This document shows, piece after piece, positions 17,922-26,281 of a DNA stretch of 64,000 nucleotides (the stretch's first letter is position 1; each line of letters begins with the position of its first letter). Made by a program: the position numbers and the translations under genes. Below the pieces are notes generated by a model. It made no database searches. It saw nothing but the letters and a program-made list of their open reading frames with translations, and was not told the origin of the DNA. The stretch is taken from the NCBI GenBank assembly GCA_021299735.1, contig JAJTEM010000014.1, positions 186,001 through 250,000 on the forward strand, written 5' to 3'. Source of the stretch: Burkholderiales bacterium. GTDB taxonomy: Bacteria > Pseudomonadota > Gammaproteobacteria > Burkholderiales > Burkholderiaceae_B.

Positions 17922-18739
17922 GCTTCGAATTCAGTTTGCGTAATTGTTTGACGGGGTGGGGCAGGCTTTCCGTGAAACTTAGCGCCTTTGAATAGCAGTT
18001 TCACCGCTTGCCAATGTATTTTCGAAATTACGGCAAGTGTAAACCAACCGTATTTCAATAAGGTTTTACCCCAAAGCAATGTGCTTGGATGCATCAGTTC
18101 ACCGCTCACGCTGGTGCTTAGTTGTTGAACTGACCCTTCAAAATAGTTTATTCGGGCCAAAGTTCGGTCTGAACTGCTTACAAACCGGAATTCATAGCGG
18201 CCTGACACCGGGAAAAAGGGCGATACGTGAAATTCCTTTCGGGCATGTAGAAGTATGCCTTTATTTAGCGGGGCCTGGCTGCCTGGGGCTGTTAGCAGGT
18301 AGAAGTGCCGCTCACCAAAAGTATTATTCACTTCACACATCACCACACGGCACTGTTGTTTTTCATCGTGAAAATACCAAAAGCTGACCGGGTTAAATAC
18401 ATAGCCCATGATCTTGGGAAAGGTGTGCAGGTGCACCTGCCCCGGCAATGCCAAGCCTGTTTCCAGTTCAATTTTATTCACCAGCTTGGTGACAAATTCC
18501 GGAAATTTCAGTGAGTGTGGTTCGAACCCGTAATTGTGGGCCGAGACAGACACCAAACCCTTGCCATCAATCACCGGGTAAATATGCGCAGGTGTTGGGC
18601 TGGTTTGGGTCGAGAAAACAAGGCGTACAAAGCAGGCGCCCGTGGTAAAGCCATTCGCCTTGGGAAGTGCACGGTGGTGTTTCACCAAGCCCCAGGCCAG
18701 TTTCACCTCGTTGAGTTGAAAACGCCTTTGCGCCATCAA
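17918..18739 (-). CDS. DUF1365 domain protein
   Basis: 273 aa. DUF1365 features: HHRALPKANGFTTGACFVRL near the start, FPKIMGYVFNPVSFWYFHD with the conserved N-P-V-S-F-W, CEVNNTFGERHFYLL, and HARKEFHVSPFFPVSGRYEF. The family is unassigned biochemically but nearly always neighbours a FAD oxidoreductase and a CFA-type methyltransferase, as here. No membrane segment is apparent. Overlaps both neighbours by 4 bp. Confidence 0.9.
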   Translation of the reverse strand: MMAQRRFQLNEVKLAWGLVKHHRALPKANGFTTGACFVRLVFSTQTSPTPAHIYPVIDGKGLVSVSAHNYGFEPHSLKFPEFVTKLVNKIELETGLALPGQVHLHTFPKIMGYVFNPVSFWYFHDEKQQCRVVMCEVNNTFGERHFYLLTAPGSQAPLNKGILLHARKEFHVSPFFPVSGRYEFRFVSSSDRTLARINYFEGSVQQLSTSVSGELMHPSTLLWGKTLLKYGWFTLAVISKIHWQAVKLLFKGAKFHGKPAPPRQTITQTEFEA

Positions 18740-20049
18740 GCTGCCTTTTGTGTGGTGTTCGCTAATTTGTCAATGATGGCGCGTGCAGCATTCAAGCCAG
18801 ATGTGTGCCCATCTTCATGAAAGCCGTATTTCATCCATGCACCCGCAAGGTAGACATTATTCAGGCCTTGAAGTTCAGCCAGGGCCTGTTGGGCCTGAAC
18901 TGCGGGCACGTCGAACACCGGGTGTGCGTAATGAATTTCCAGGAATACCTGTTTTGCATCGGGCTGAATAATGGGGTTCAGTGTGACAAAAATCGGCTTT
19001 TTGACCGGCAGTGGTTGAAGCAGGTTGCTCCAGTAAGTTACTGACACGCTGGGCTGTGGGTTCAGCACATCGCTCAGGTAATTCCAGGATGACCATGTGC
19101 TGCGGGTTTTGGGCATTAGCTTCACATCGGTGTGAAGGTAAGCCACATTGGGCTGGTACTTGATGTGTTCCAGTTGCGCTTTTTGGGGGTCGTTGCCCTT
19201 CAGCATGGCCAGCGCTTGGTCGCTGTGGCAGGCCACAATTACATGGTCGAATTCCTGATCACCCAGTTTTGTTCTTACGATTGGTTTGGTGCCGCAGGTG
19301 TTCACTTCCAGCACTGGCATACCTTTGTGTACTGTGTCCACGAAAGGCAGTATTTTTTGAACGTAATTGCGCGCGCCGTTTTTTACAGTGAACCACTTGG
19401 GCCTGTCATTGACTTGCAGCAAGCCGTGGTTGTGGCAGAACTGAATGAATGTGGCCAGTGGAAAGGCCAGCATTTGTTCGCTTGGGCAAGACCAAATGGC
19501 CGCAGCCATTGGAATTAAATACCAGTCGCGAAATTCAGCGCTGTATTTTTCTTCCACCAGATAGTCGCCCAAGTGCATTTTCGCCTTGCTTTGGAAAAGC
19601 GCTGCACGCCCGGCGTCGGCTACCATGGCGGTGGCTTCTTTGTTAAAGCGCAAAATATCCAGCAGCATGCGAATAAAACGGGGGCGAAGCAGGTTGCGGC
19701 GCTGCGCAAATACGGTGTTCAGGTTGGTGCCTGCCCATTCAATATTCAACTCGGGTAAACACACTGAAAAGGACATATCCGATTCAACGGTTTCCACGGC
19801 CAGTTCATCGAAAAGGCGTATCAGGTTGGGGTAGGTGCGTTCGTTGTAAACCAGAAAGCCTGTGTCCACTGCAACCTGTTTACCTTCGACCTCAATGTCC
19901 ACTGTGTTTGTATGCCCGCCAATATAATCATTGGCTTCAAATAGCGTGGTGTGGGCATGCTCGCGCAGAGCGTAAGCCGCGGTCAGGCCGGAAATTCCGC
20001 CGCCCACAATGGCAACCTTGGGCAGTAATTCTTTCGTATTCTTGATCAT
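18736..20049 (-). CDS. FAD/NAD(P)-binding amine-oxidase-like oxidoreductase
   Basis: 437 aa. The dinucleotide-binding motif VAIVGGGISGLTAAYALREH opens the protein, followed by ANDYIGGHTNTV and a C-terminal VYLAGAWMKYGFHEDGHTSGLNAA that closes the FAD site. This matches the FAD-dependent oxidoreductases (phytoene-desaturase or amine-oxidase fold) always found with DUF1365 and CFA. It probably oxidises an acyl chain or lipid intermediate. First gene of the eight-gene operon. Preceded by an inverted repeat (20060-20097) and by the terminator of the folE2 unit, implying its own promoter. Confidence 0.88.
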   Translation of the reverse strand: MIKNTKELLPKVAIVGGGISGLTAAYALREHAHTTLFEANDYIGGHTNTVDIEVEGKQVAVDTGFLVYNERTYPNLIRLFDELAVETVESDMSFSVCLPELNIEWAGTNLNTVFAQRRNLLRPRFIRMLLDILRFNKEATAMVADAGRAALFQSKAKMHLGDYLVEEKYSAEFRDWYLIPMAAAIWSCPSEQMLAFPLATFIQFCHNHGLLQVNDRPKWFTVKNGARNYVQKILPFVDTVHKGMPVLEVNTCGTKPIVRTKLGDQEFDHVIVACHSDQALAMLKGNDPQKAQLEHIKYQPNVAYLHTDVKLMPKTRSTWSSWNYLSDVLNPQPSVSVTYWSNLLQPLPVKKPIFVTLNPIIQPDAKQVFLEIHYAHPVFDVPAVQAQQALAELQGLNNVYLAGAWMKYGFHEDGHTSGLNAARAIIDKLANTTQKAA

Positions 20050-20059
20050 GGGTGCTCAG

Positions 20060-20097
20060 GGTTAGGATAAGCAAGGGTAATCACCAACATCCTAACC
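20060..20097 (-). promoter_or_regulatory. Inverted repeat upstream of the lipid operon
   Basis: Perfect 9-bp arms, GGTTAGGAT (20060-20068) and ATCCTAACC (20089-20097), separated by 20 bp and ending 11 bp before the FAD-oxidoreductase start codon. Arm centres are 29 bp apart, close to three helical turns, so it could be a paired operator or a leader hairpin overlapping the ribosome-binding region. The cognate factor is unknown. Confidence 0.45.
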
Positions 20098-20110
20098 TTT
20101 TATTTGGTGC

Positions 20111-20150
20111 AAAAACTGTTATCGGCTCTGGCTTTGGGGGCCAGAACCGA
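20111..20150 (-). terminator. Probable terminator of the gpx–folE2 unit
   Basis: On the minus strand an 11-bp stem (arms 20140-20150 and 20122-20132, one G-U pair) with a 7-nt loop is followed after six bases by TTTTT. It begins 9 bp beyond the folE2 stop codon. Confidence 0.6.
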
Positions 20151-20158
20151 GTTAGTTT

Positions 20159-20962
20159 TCAGTTTTTTATGCGTTTGTCTTCTTCTATCCAGGCCACAGC
20201 TGAATGGTTGTGAATGGATTCAAAGTTCTCGCTTTCTATTCGGTAAGCCAAAACTTTCTTGCTTGCCCGCAAGCGCATGGCAACATCTCGCACCAGGTCT
20301 TCAACAAACTTGGGGTTGTCGTAGGCGCGTTCGGTCACGTATTTTTCATCCGGGCGTTTCAGCAAACCCCATAGTTCGCAGGAGGCTGATTCCTCTGCCA
20401 TGCGAATCAATTCCTCCACGGCAATACCATCGGTCACCAGTGCTCGAATTGTGATGTGGCTGCGCTGGTTGTGCGCACCGTACTCTGAAATTTTCTTTGA
20501 GCATGGGCACAGGCTGGTCACGGGTACCACCACTGTAAGGAATACATCGGTGCTTGCACCATTCTTATCCGCTTCCAAGGTCACTTCATAATCAAGCAGG
20601 CTGGCCACGCCTGACACCGGAGCTACTTTTCGCACGAAGTAAGGAAACTTCATGGTGATGGTGCCCGCGTTCGAATCCAGGCGTTGAAGCATATCGTGCA
20701 TCATTTGCTTTATACCGGCAGGGGTCAATGCACTTTCTTGGGTTTGAAGAATTTCCAGAAAACGTGACATGTGAGTGCCTTTCACATCGCCGGGCAAGAA
20801 TACCGACATGTCGATGGTAGCCACTGAGGGTTGCGGGCCTTCCAGTGTTTCAACAATAATGGGGTGTTTTATTGCACGCACCCCAACGCGTTGAATGGCA
20901 ATGTTGCGCTTGTCAGCGCGTGATTGTTCGTCAGGTAAAAAAAGTCCGTCCGGTGCATTCAT
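20159..20962 (-). CDS. folE2: GTP cyclohydrolase FolE2 (type IB)
   Basis: 267 aa. Metal-flexible GTP cyclohydrolase I isoform that makes 7,8-dihydroneopterin triphosphate, first step to tetrahydrofolate and pterins. Diagnostic segment: [20 protein letters not shown] with the catalytic cysteine, plus [18 protein letters not shown]. The ATG at 20962 is preceded by GGAG at 9-nt spacing; an upstream in-frame TTG is less likely. 21 bp downstream of gpx. Its place beside a photolyase cluster fits a supply of pterin/folate antenna or repair cofactor under light stress, though no sequence proves that. Confidence 0.93.
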   Translation of the reverse strand: MNAPDGLFLPDEQSRADKRNIAIQRVGVRAIKHPIIVETLEGPQPSVATIDMSVFLPGDVKGTHMSRFLEILQTQESALTPAGIKQMMHDMLQRLDSNAGTITMKFPYFVRKVAPVSGVASLLDYEVTLEADKNGASTDVFLTVVVPVTSLCPCSKKISEYGAHNQRSHITIRALVTDGIAVEELIRMAEESASCELWGLLKRPDEKYVTERAYDNPKFVEDLVRDVAMRLRASKKVLAYRIESENFESIHNHSAVAWIEEDKRIKN

Positions 20963-20983
20963 AATGAAGCGCTCCAATAATAA

Positions 20984-21619
20984 TTACTGCTTTGTGATTG
21001 GATGTGCATCGAGTGCACGGCGAATTGCCTGGGTAATCTGGGGATCATTGGGTGACACGCCACTTTTGAAGGTGCCAACCACTTCGCCTTTTCGATTAAT
21101 CAGGTATTTGTGAAAATTCCAGCCGGGTTGTTCTCCGCTGGCCTCGGCCAGTTGTTTGTACAAAGGGTTGGCCGAATCCCCTTTTACTACGGTTTTTGCA
21201 AACATCGGGAATTTCACCCCAAAAGTATTGTGGCAAAAAGCCGCAATTTCTTTGTTCGATTTATATTCCTGATTGCCAAAATCGCTGGATGGAAACCCAA
21301 TCACACTGAAGCCTTTGGAATTGTATTGCTTGTGCAGTTTTTCCAGTTCTTCATATTGCCCGGTAAAGCCACAGAAACTTGCTGTATTCACAACCAGCAG
21401 CACTTGGCCCTTGAAGTCACAGAGGGAAATTTTTTTCTCGTCTTGAAGTCTCGGAAATTCGTGATTGAGAAGCGCTGGGCATTGTTGGGCTGGCATTGCC
21501 TGCGCAGAGTTCCAGAGCAGCAAGTAGAACATCGCAATTATCGCCACCACAGCCCTAAGCCCAAGGTTTACCCAGGCTGGACTAGACAGATGCTTATCTT
21601 TACAATGTATTTTTTCCAC
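20984..21619 (-). CDS. Glutathione peroxidase, envelope-targeted
   Basis: 211 aa from a GTG. An N-terminal membrane segment (residues about 19-41) means the enzyme is anchored in or exported to the envelope. The catalytic triad of the family is present: C83 (NTASFCGFTGQ), Q117 (PSSDFGNQEY) and W167 (PGWNFHKYL). The peroxidatic residue is cysteine, so thioredoxin rather than glutathione may be the reductant, as in many bacterial members. It reduces (lipid) hydroperoxides. Divergent from the B12-MerR regulator across 155 bp that contain a perfect palindrome; co-directional with folE2. Confidence 0.88.
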   Translation of the reverse strand: MEKIHCKDKHLSSPAWVNLGLRAVVAIIAMFYLLLWNSAQAMPAQQCPALLNHEFPRLQDEKKISLCDFKGQVLLVVNTASFCGFTGQYEELEKLHKQYNSKGFSVIGFPSSDFGNQEYKSNKEIAAFCHNTFGVKFPMFAKTVVKGDSANPLYKQLAEASGEQPGWNFHKYLINRKGEVVGTFKSGVSPNDPQITQAIRRALDAHPITKQ

Positions 21620-21721
21620 TTAAATGTCTCTATATGTGTGGTCAAATTCCAGCCAGTGTGTTAATTTGATTCGCAAACAGGCATTGAGTTCCATTATTAT
21701 TCGTTCAGGGCGGCAAGTCAA

Positions 21722-21736
21722 TTTGTCTAGGACAAA
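21722..21736. promoter_or_regulatory. Candidate LitR operator palindrome
   Basis: TTTGTC-TAG-GACAAA, a perfect 6-3-6 palindrome in the divergent interval between gpx and the MerR-type regulator, 38 bp before the regulator's ATG. MerR-family dimers bind such palindromes, and autoregulation with divergent control is common. The link to this regulator is inferred from position only. Confidence 0.5.
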
Positions 21737-21774
21737 ACAAAGATGTTGAAGTTTTATTGTGGTCAGTTTCAGGT

Positions 21775-22716
21775 ATGAACGAGCGAGCAGATTTAAGCCA
21801 ACCCTCATTTTCAATTGCAGCAGTCGAGCGGGATACCGGCTTGCCCAAAGACACCTTGCGTGTTTGGGAGAAGCGATACAACTTTCCACAACCCGGTCGT
21901 GATTCTTTTGGCGAGCGTATTTATTCCATCGATCAGGTTGAAAAACTTCGAGTCATTAAACGTCTTTTGGACGGAGGGCATCGGCCTGGAAAAATTATTG
22001 GTTTAAGTATTGATGAGTTGGTTAAATTGGCCGAGGTTAGCAGCGCAGGGGCGCGAATGAATGTCGCCCCGGACAGTCTGGATGAACTAAACGGTTACAT
22101 GGAACTGATCAAGCGGCACGATGCTGAGGAGTTTCGCCAGGCAATGTCGCGTTTGGCGTTGACCATGGGGCTTCACCGCTTTGTGGTTGAAGTGGTAGCG
22201 CCAATGAATGCCATGGTCGGCGATGCCTGGGCGCGCGGCTATTTCGAAATATTTGAAGAGCACATTTACACTGAAACCATTCAGGTCGTGCTGCGCAACG
22301 CTTTAAACACCATTCCATCTACCCGCAAAGGCCCTCGTGTTTTGCTGACCACGCTGCCCAACGAGTTGCACGGTTTGGGCCTGCTCATGGCGGAATGTAT
22401 TTTTTCCATGGAAGGTGCGCAGTGCATTTCTTTGGGTACGCAAACGCCAATTTACGACATCGTACTGGCCAGTCGTGCACAAAACATCAACATTGTAGCG
22501 TTGTCGTTCTCGGTTATTCAAAGCTCGCCCGCAGTGCTGGATGCGGTGGCTGAGTTGCGTGAAAAGCTACCCCCCTCGGTTGAAATTTGGTGTGGTGGTT
22601 CGTCAACCGCATTGCGCAAAAAGCCTTCCGATGATTTCGTGCTGTTATCCAGCCTCGAATCGATCAGTGAATCGATTGCGGATTGGCGGCTTCGTCACAA
22701 ATTCACTCAACAATAA
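21775..22716 (+). CDS. litR: MerR-family B12-binding photoregulator (LitR/CarH type)
   Basis: 313 aa. Residues 11-80 form a MerR winged helix (SFSIAAVERDTGLPKDTLRVWEKRY). The C-terminal half is a cobalamin-binding domain: W152-x9-E162-H163 in the helical cap, E197-x-H199-x-x-G202 (the lower-ligand His), a Ser-rich loop at 244-251 and GG at 274-275. These are the residues by which CarH holds adenosylcobalamin, so the protein is predicted to be a light-sensitive repressor that releases DNA on illumination. The ATG at 21775 is preferred to an upstream TTG. Followed by DUF2256 and photolyase genes on the same strand, and divergent from gpx–folE2. Confidence 0.85.
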   Translation: MNERADLSQPSFSIAAVERDTGLPKDTLRVWEKRYNFPQPGRDSFGERIYSIDQVEKLRVIKRLLDGGHRPGKIIGLSIDELVKLAEVSSAGARMNVAPDSLDELNGYMELIKRHDAEEFRQAMSRLALTMGLHRFVVEVVAPMNAMVGDAWARGYFEIFEEHIYTETIQVVLRNALNTIPSTRKGPRVLLTTLPNELHGLGLLMAECIFSMEGAQCISLGTQTPIYDIVLASRAQNINIVALSFSVIQSSPAVLDAVAELREKLPPSVEIWCGGSSTALRKKPSDDFVLLSSLESISESIADWRLRHKFTQQ

Positions 22717-22721
22717 CTCCT

Positions 22722-22895
22722 GTGCCAGGCAAACAGCAGTCGTTCAAGGGCAATAAATCGTACTTGCCCAGTAAGCCGTACACGGTTTGCGGAAATGAAA
22801 TGACCTGGCGCAAAAGCTGGGCCAAGAATTGGGACGACGTGAAATATTGTTCAGACGCCTGCAGAAAAGCGGCGCCTCGAAAAGGCAATCAATAA
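22722..22895 (+). CDS. DUF2256 microprotein
   Basis: 57 aa, start GTG 5 bp after the litR stop. The core LPSKPYTVCGNEMTWRKSWA then KNWDDVKYCSDACRK is the DUF2256 signature, a small basic zinc-ribbon-like protein typically encoded next to cryptochrome or photolyase genes. Most members have C-x-x-C in the first knuckle; here the first position is Tyr (Y20), leaving C23, C43 and C47. Function unknown. Ends 16 bp before the photolyase start, so it lies in one transcription unit with it. Confidence 0.82.
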   Translation: MPGKQQSFKGNKSYLPSKPYTVCGNEMTWRKSWAKNWDDVKYCSDACRKAAPRKGNQ

Positions 22896-22911
22896 ACTGG
22901 CAGCAAACAGC

Positions 22912-24453
22912 ATGAGCAGCAAAAACAAAGCCGTAGTGGTATTGGGCGATCAACTTGATTTGAACAACCCCGCACTTTTGGCGAACCCTCCGGGATCAGT
23001 GGATGTTCTGATGGTTGAATCGCCTGTTGAATCTACCGTGGTGTGGGTTCACAAAGTGAGAATCGCTTTGTTTCTCAGCGCCATGCGCCACTTCGCGCAA
23101 GAATTGCGCAGCACTGGCTACACCGTGCAATACCGCAGCCTGGCTGATGCGGGCCAACACAGCTTGACCGCTGAAGTTGCAAGCCTGTGTAAACAGCACG
23201 GGTATTCAAGCATTGACATGGCCGAACCCGGAGAGTGGCGTTTGGAGCAAGACTTTTTACAGCTTGCGAAAACGGAAGGTGTGAAGCTGCGCCTGCTGGA
23301 AGATACGCACTATTTGTGCAGCCGTGCGGAATTTGCCAAGTGGGCCAGTGGATACAAACAAATGCGCATGGAGTATTTTTATCGCGAAATGCGCAAGCGC
23401 ACCGGCATTTTGATGGACGGTGCAGAGCCCGCGGGCGACAAGTGGAATTTCGATGCTGACAACCGCAGTGCCTTTCCCAAAGCAGGCCCAGGAAATATTA
23501 CGCCGCCTGAATTTTTTGAGCCTGATGAAATTACACGCCAGGTTTTTGCAGAGGTAGAAGAGTATTTCCCCGAACACCCCGGCACACTTGCCAACTTTCA
23601 ATGGCCTGTTACCCGTGAACAGGCCTTGCAGGCGCTAGACACCTTCATTGAAAACCGCTTTGCCAACTTCGGTACTTACCAAGATGCCATGTGGACCAAA
23701 ACGCCATTTGGTTGGCATTCGCTGGTTTCCAGTTCAATCAACTTGCATTTGTTGCATCCGCTTGAAGTAATTCAAAAGGCTGAAGCTGCTTACCGCGCAG
23801 GTAAGGTGGATGTGGCCAGTGCCGAGGGTTTTATTCGTCAAATTCTGGGGTGGCGCGAATTCATGCGTGGCGTGTATTGGCTGGATATGCCCAGGATGCG
23901 CGACGACAACTTTTTGCAAGCCGAAGTTGATTTACCCAAATGGTTCTGGACCGGCGAAACTCACATGAACTGCCTGAAAGATTCCATCGGCCAAACTCTT
24001 GACTATGGTTATGCACATCACATTCAACGCCTGATGGTGATTGGCAACTTTGCCTTGCTGGCCGGGCTTGTGCCACAGCAGGTGGAAGACTGGTTTCTGG
24101 CGGTGTACGTGGACGCCGTTGAATGGGTTGAATTACCCAATGTGGCCGGTATGGCTTTGTTTGCCAACGGTGGGCGGTTTACCAGCAAGCCCTATATTGC
24201 ATCGGGTGCTTACATTAAGCGCATGAGCAACTACTGCACGGGTTGCAAATACAACCCCGCTGAGAAAACAGGTGACAAGGCCTGTCCCTTCACCACCCTT
24301 TATTGGGGTTTTCTGGATCAACATGAAAAAATGTTGTCAGCCAACCCGCGCACGGGCTTGATGGCAAAAAACATTGCGCGGCTTGACGAAGCGCAACGCA
24401 CTGCGCTTCGGGAAAAAGTAGCAGACACTCTGAAGAACATCGAGCAACTCTAG
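22912..24453 (+). CDS. FeS-type bacterial cryptochrome/(6-4) photolyase
   Basis: 513 aa. Photolyase-related protein of the FeS-BCP (PhrB/CryB) class. The N-terminal Rossmann-like antenna domain begins VVVLGDQLDLNNPAL; the C-terminal helical FAD domain includes WREFMRGVYW, HHIQRLMVIGNFALL and LPNVAGMALFANGG. Four cysteines, C354, C442, C445 and C458, have exactly the spacing of the [4Fe-4S] ligands of PhrB. It repairs (6-4) photoproducts or acts as a blue-light receptor. Located immediately downstream of litR and DUF2256, consistent with light induction. Confidence 0.9.
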   Translation: MSSKNKAVVVLGDQLDLNNPALLANPPGSVDVLMVESPVESTVVWVHKVRIALFLSAMRHFAQELRSTGYTVQYRSLADAGQHSLTAEVASLCKQHGYSSIDMAEPGEWRLEQDFLQLAKTEGVKLRLLEDTHYLCSRAEFAKWASGYKQMRMEYFYREMRKRTGILMDGAEPAGDKWNFDADNRSAFPKAGPGNITPPEFFEPDEITRQVFAEVEEYFPEHPGTLANFQWPVTREQALQALDTFIENRFANFGTYQDAMWTKTPFGWHSLVSSSINLHLLHPLEVIQKAEAAYRAGKVDVASAEGFIRQILGWREFMRGVYWLDMPRMRDDNFLQAEVDLPKWFWTGETHMNCLKDSIGQTLDYGYAHHIQRLMVIGNFALLAGLVPQQVEDWFLAVYVDAVEWVELPNVAGMALFANGGRFTSKPYIASGAYIKRMSNYCTGCKYNPAEKTGDKACPFTTLYWGFLDQHEKMLSANPRTGLMAKNIARLDEAQRTALREKVADTLKNIEQL

Positions 24454-24530
24454 GGTTGCATGCCTTTCCCCTCAATCTACGGCCCATCATTCGGTGGTAA
24501 TCTTGAGCAACGTTGATTTTTGTGTTGCCC

Positions 24531-25703
24531 ATGGCCAGCCACCCTGAACTGCAAGGTTTTCAAGTCGATTCAATCGTTGAACAACTGTCCCCCAATGCCC
24601 AAGTGTATGTGGTGGGTGGTGCCGTGCGCGATGCCTTAATGGGCCGCACCAGCAGCGATCGCGACTGGGTGGTAGTAGGTGCCAGCGTTCATCACATGCT
24701 GGCTGCAGGCTTTACGCCAGTGGGTGCTGATTTTCCCGTGTTCCTGCACCCGCGCACCCAAGGAGAATATGCCTTGGCCCGCACCGAACGAAAAAGTGGC
24801 CATGGGTATAAAGGTTTCACCTTTCATGCAGACCCTTCCGTTACTTTGGAAGAAGACCTGGCCCGCCGCGACTTCACCGTGAATGCCATGGCCATGACCG
24901 CGCAAGGTGATTTGATTGATCCTTTTAATGGACTTCTTGATCTTCAAAACAAGTGCATGCGCCATGTCAGTCCGGCATTCAATGAAGACCCGTTGCGTGT
25001 GCTTCGCTTGGCGCGTTTTTTAGCGAGGTTTCTCGACTTTTCAGTGGCAGAAGAAACAATGACCCTTTGCCGCCAATTGCGCGACAGTGGGGAATTGAAA
25101 TTTCTGGTGCCTGAACGCGTGTATGCCGAATTGAACAAAGGCATGGGGGAAGCAAAACCCTCGCGCATGATCAAATTTATTAGCAAATTAAATGCGTGGG
25201 CAGAATTGGCACCCAGTTGCCCCGTGCCATTTTCCAGCTTTGATGAACCTGAATACGATTGCCTGAACAGCCGTTACTCCGCTGAAGAACGCTGGGTTTA
25301 TTCACTTGGTTTTTTTCTGGATATCCCGCACATCAAGGCCCTCGCGAAAGCCTGGCGAGTGCCACGCAACACGGAAGACTTGTCGGTGGTTGCGCAACAG
25401 TGCATTGCTTTTTTGCAGCGCCAGGAGAGCGACCCCGGCAGCTTTTGTCAGTTTTTCAATCAAGTTGATTTGTACAGAAAGCCGGCGCGGCTATTGCAGG
25501 TAAACCAGCTTGTTGCTCAAATAAACGGGGTGAAGCCAGCCAATTCTTTTGTGGACAAGGCAGTGGCGGAAGTGGAGCAGGGGCATTACAAAACTTTCCT
25601 TGCTGATAAAATTGCGAGTGCCCTACCGGGCGAGCAGGTGGCTCAAGTGGCTGCCAATGCACGCCAAGCCTGGGTGAATGAACTGCATTCCAAATTCTTT
25701 TGA
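24531..25703 (+). CDS. cca: CCA-adding tRNA nucleotidyltransferase
   Basis: 390 aa. Class II nucleotidyltransferase that adds or repairs the tRNA 3' CCA end. Motifs: VYVVGGAVRDALMG, SSDRDWVVVG with the catalytic Asp pair, RRDFTVNAMAM, and FNEDPLRVLRLARFLARF. The C-terminal part lacks an obvious HD phosphohydrolase motif, so it is probably the nucleotidyltransferase-only form. The start is taken at ATG 24531 although no ribosome site is visible; an in-frame TTG lies at 24513. Confidence 0.9.
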   Translation: MASHPELQGFQVDSIVEQLSPNAQVYVVGGAVRDALMGRTSSDRDWVVVGASVHHMLAAGFTPVGADFPVFLHPRTQGEYALARTERKSGHGYKGFTFHADPSVTLEEDLARRDFTVNAMAMTAQGDLIDPFNGLLDLQNKCMRHVSPAFNEDPLRVLRLARFLARFLDFSVAEETMTLCRQLRDSGELKFLVPERVYAELNKGMGEAKPSRMIKFISKLNAWAELAPSCPVPFSSFDEPEYDCLNSRYSAEERWVYSLGFFLDIPHIKALAKAWRVPRNTEDLSVVAQQCIAFLQRQESDPGSFCQFFNQVDLYRKPARLLQVNQLVAQINGVKPANSFVDKAVAEVEQGHYKTFLADKIASALPGEQVAQVAANARQAWVNELHSKFF

Positions 25704-25714
25704 TTCAGCCTTCG

Positions 25715-26281
25715 ATGAAAAACATTTGTGTTTACTGTGGCTCTAGCCCAGGCAGCAGGCCTGAATACGCCGAGGGTGCAAAAGCCTTGGGCCGTGCCTT
25801 GGTGGCCAACAATTTTGGCTTGGTGTATGGCGGGTCTAATTTGGGGCTCATGGGTGTGGTTGCTGAAGAAGTGTTGGCCTTGGGTGGCAACGTAACCGGC
25901 ATTATTCCTGAAACACTGGTGACCAAAGAACTGGCACACCCAGCATTAACCGAGTTGATTGTTACCCGCAGTATGCACGAGCGCAAAGCCCTGATGGCCG
26001 AGCGTTCGGATGGCTTTGTTGCCTTGCCCGGCGGCTTGGGTACGTTCGAGGAATTGTTTGAAATACTGACCTGGGCGCAGCTTAGTTTTCATCACAAACC
26101 TGTGGGCGTGTTGAACGTGAATGGTTACTACGATGGTTTGTTGTCGTTTCTTGACCATGCACATAAAGAAGAATTCATTCGCTCCCAGCATCGCAACATG
26201 TTGTTGGCAAATACCTGCGCCGATTCACTTCTTGCGGCCTTCAAAACTTACACCGCGCCTGCTGTGGTGAAGTGGGTTTAA
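25715..26281 (+). CDS. LOG-family nucleoside 5'-monophosphate phosphoribohydrolase
   Basis: 188 aa. Begins MKNICVYCGSSPGSRPEY and contains PGGLGTFEELFEILTW, the P-G-G-x-G-T-x-x-E motif of LOG (lonely guy) enzymes, plus SMHERKALM. These release the base from cytokinin ribotides or from AMP-type nucleotides; many bacterial members were once annotated as lysine decarboxylases. Start at ATG 25715, 11 bp past the cca stop. Directly abuts the GNAT gene. Confidence 0.88.
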   Translation: MKNICVYCGSSPGSRPEYAEGAKALGRALVANNFGLVYGGSNLGLMGVVAEEVLALGGNVTGIIPETLVTKELAHPALTELIVTRSMHERKALMAERSDGFVALPGGLGTFEELFEILTWAQLSFHHKPVGVLNVNGYYDGLLSFLDHAHKEEFIRSQHRNMLLANTCADSLLAAFKTYTAPAVVKWV

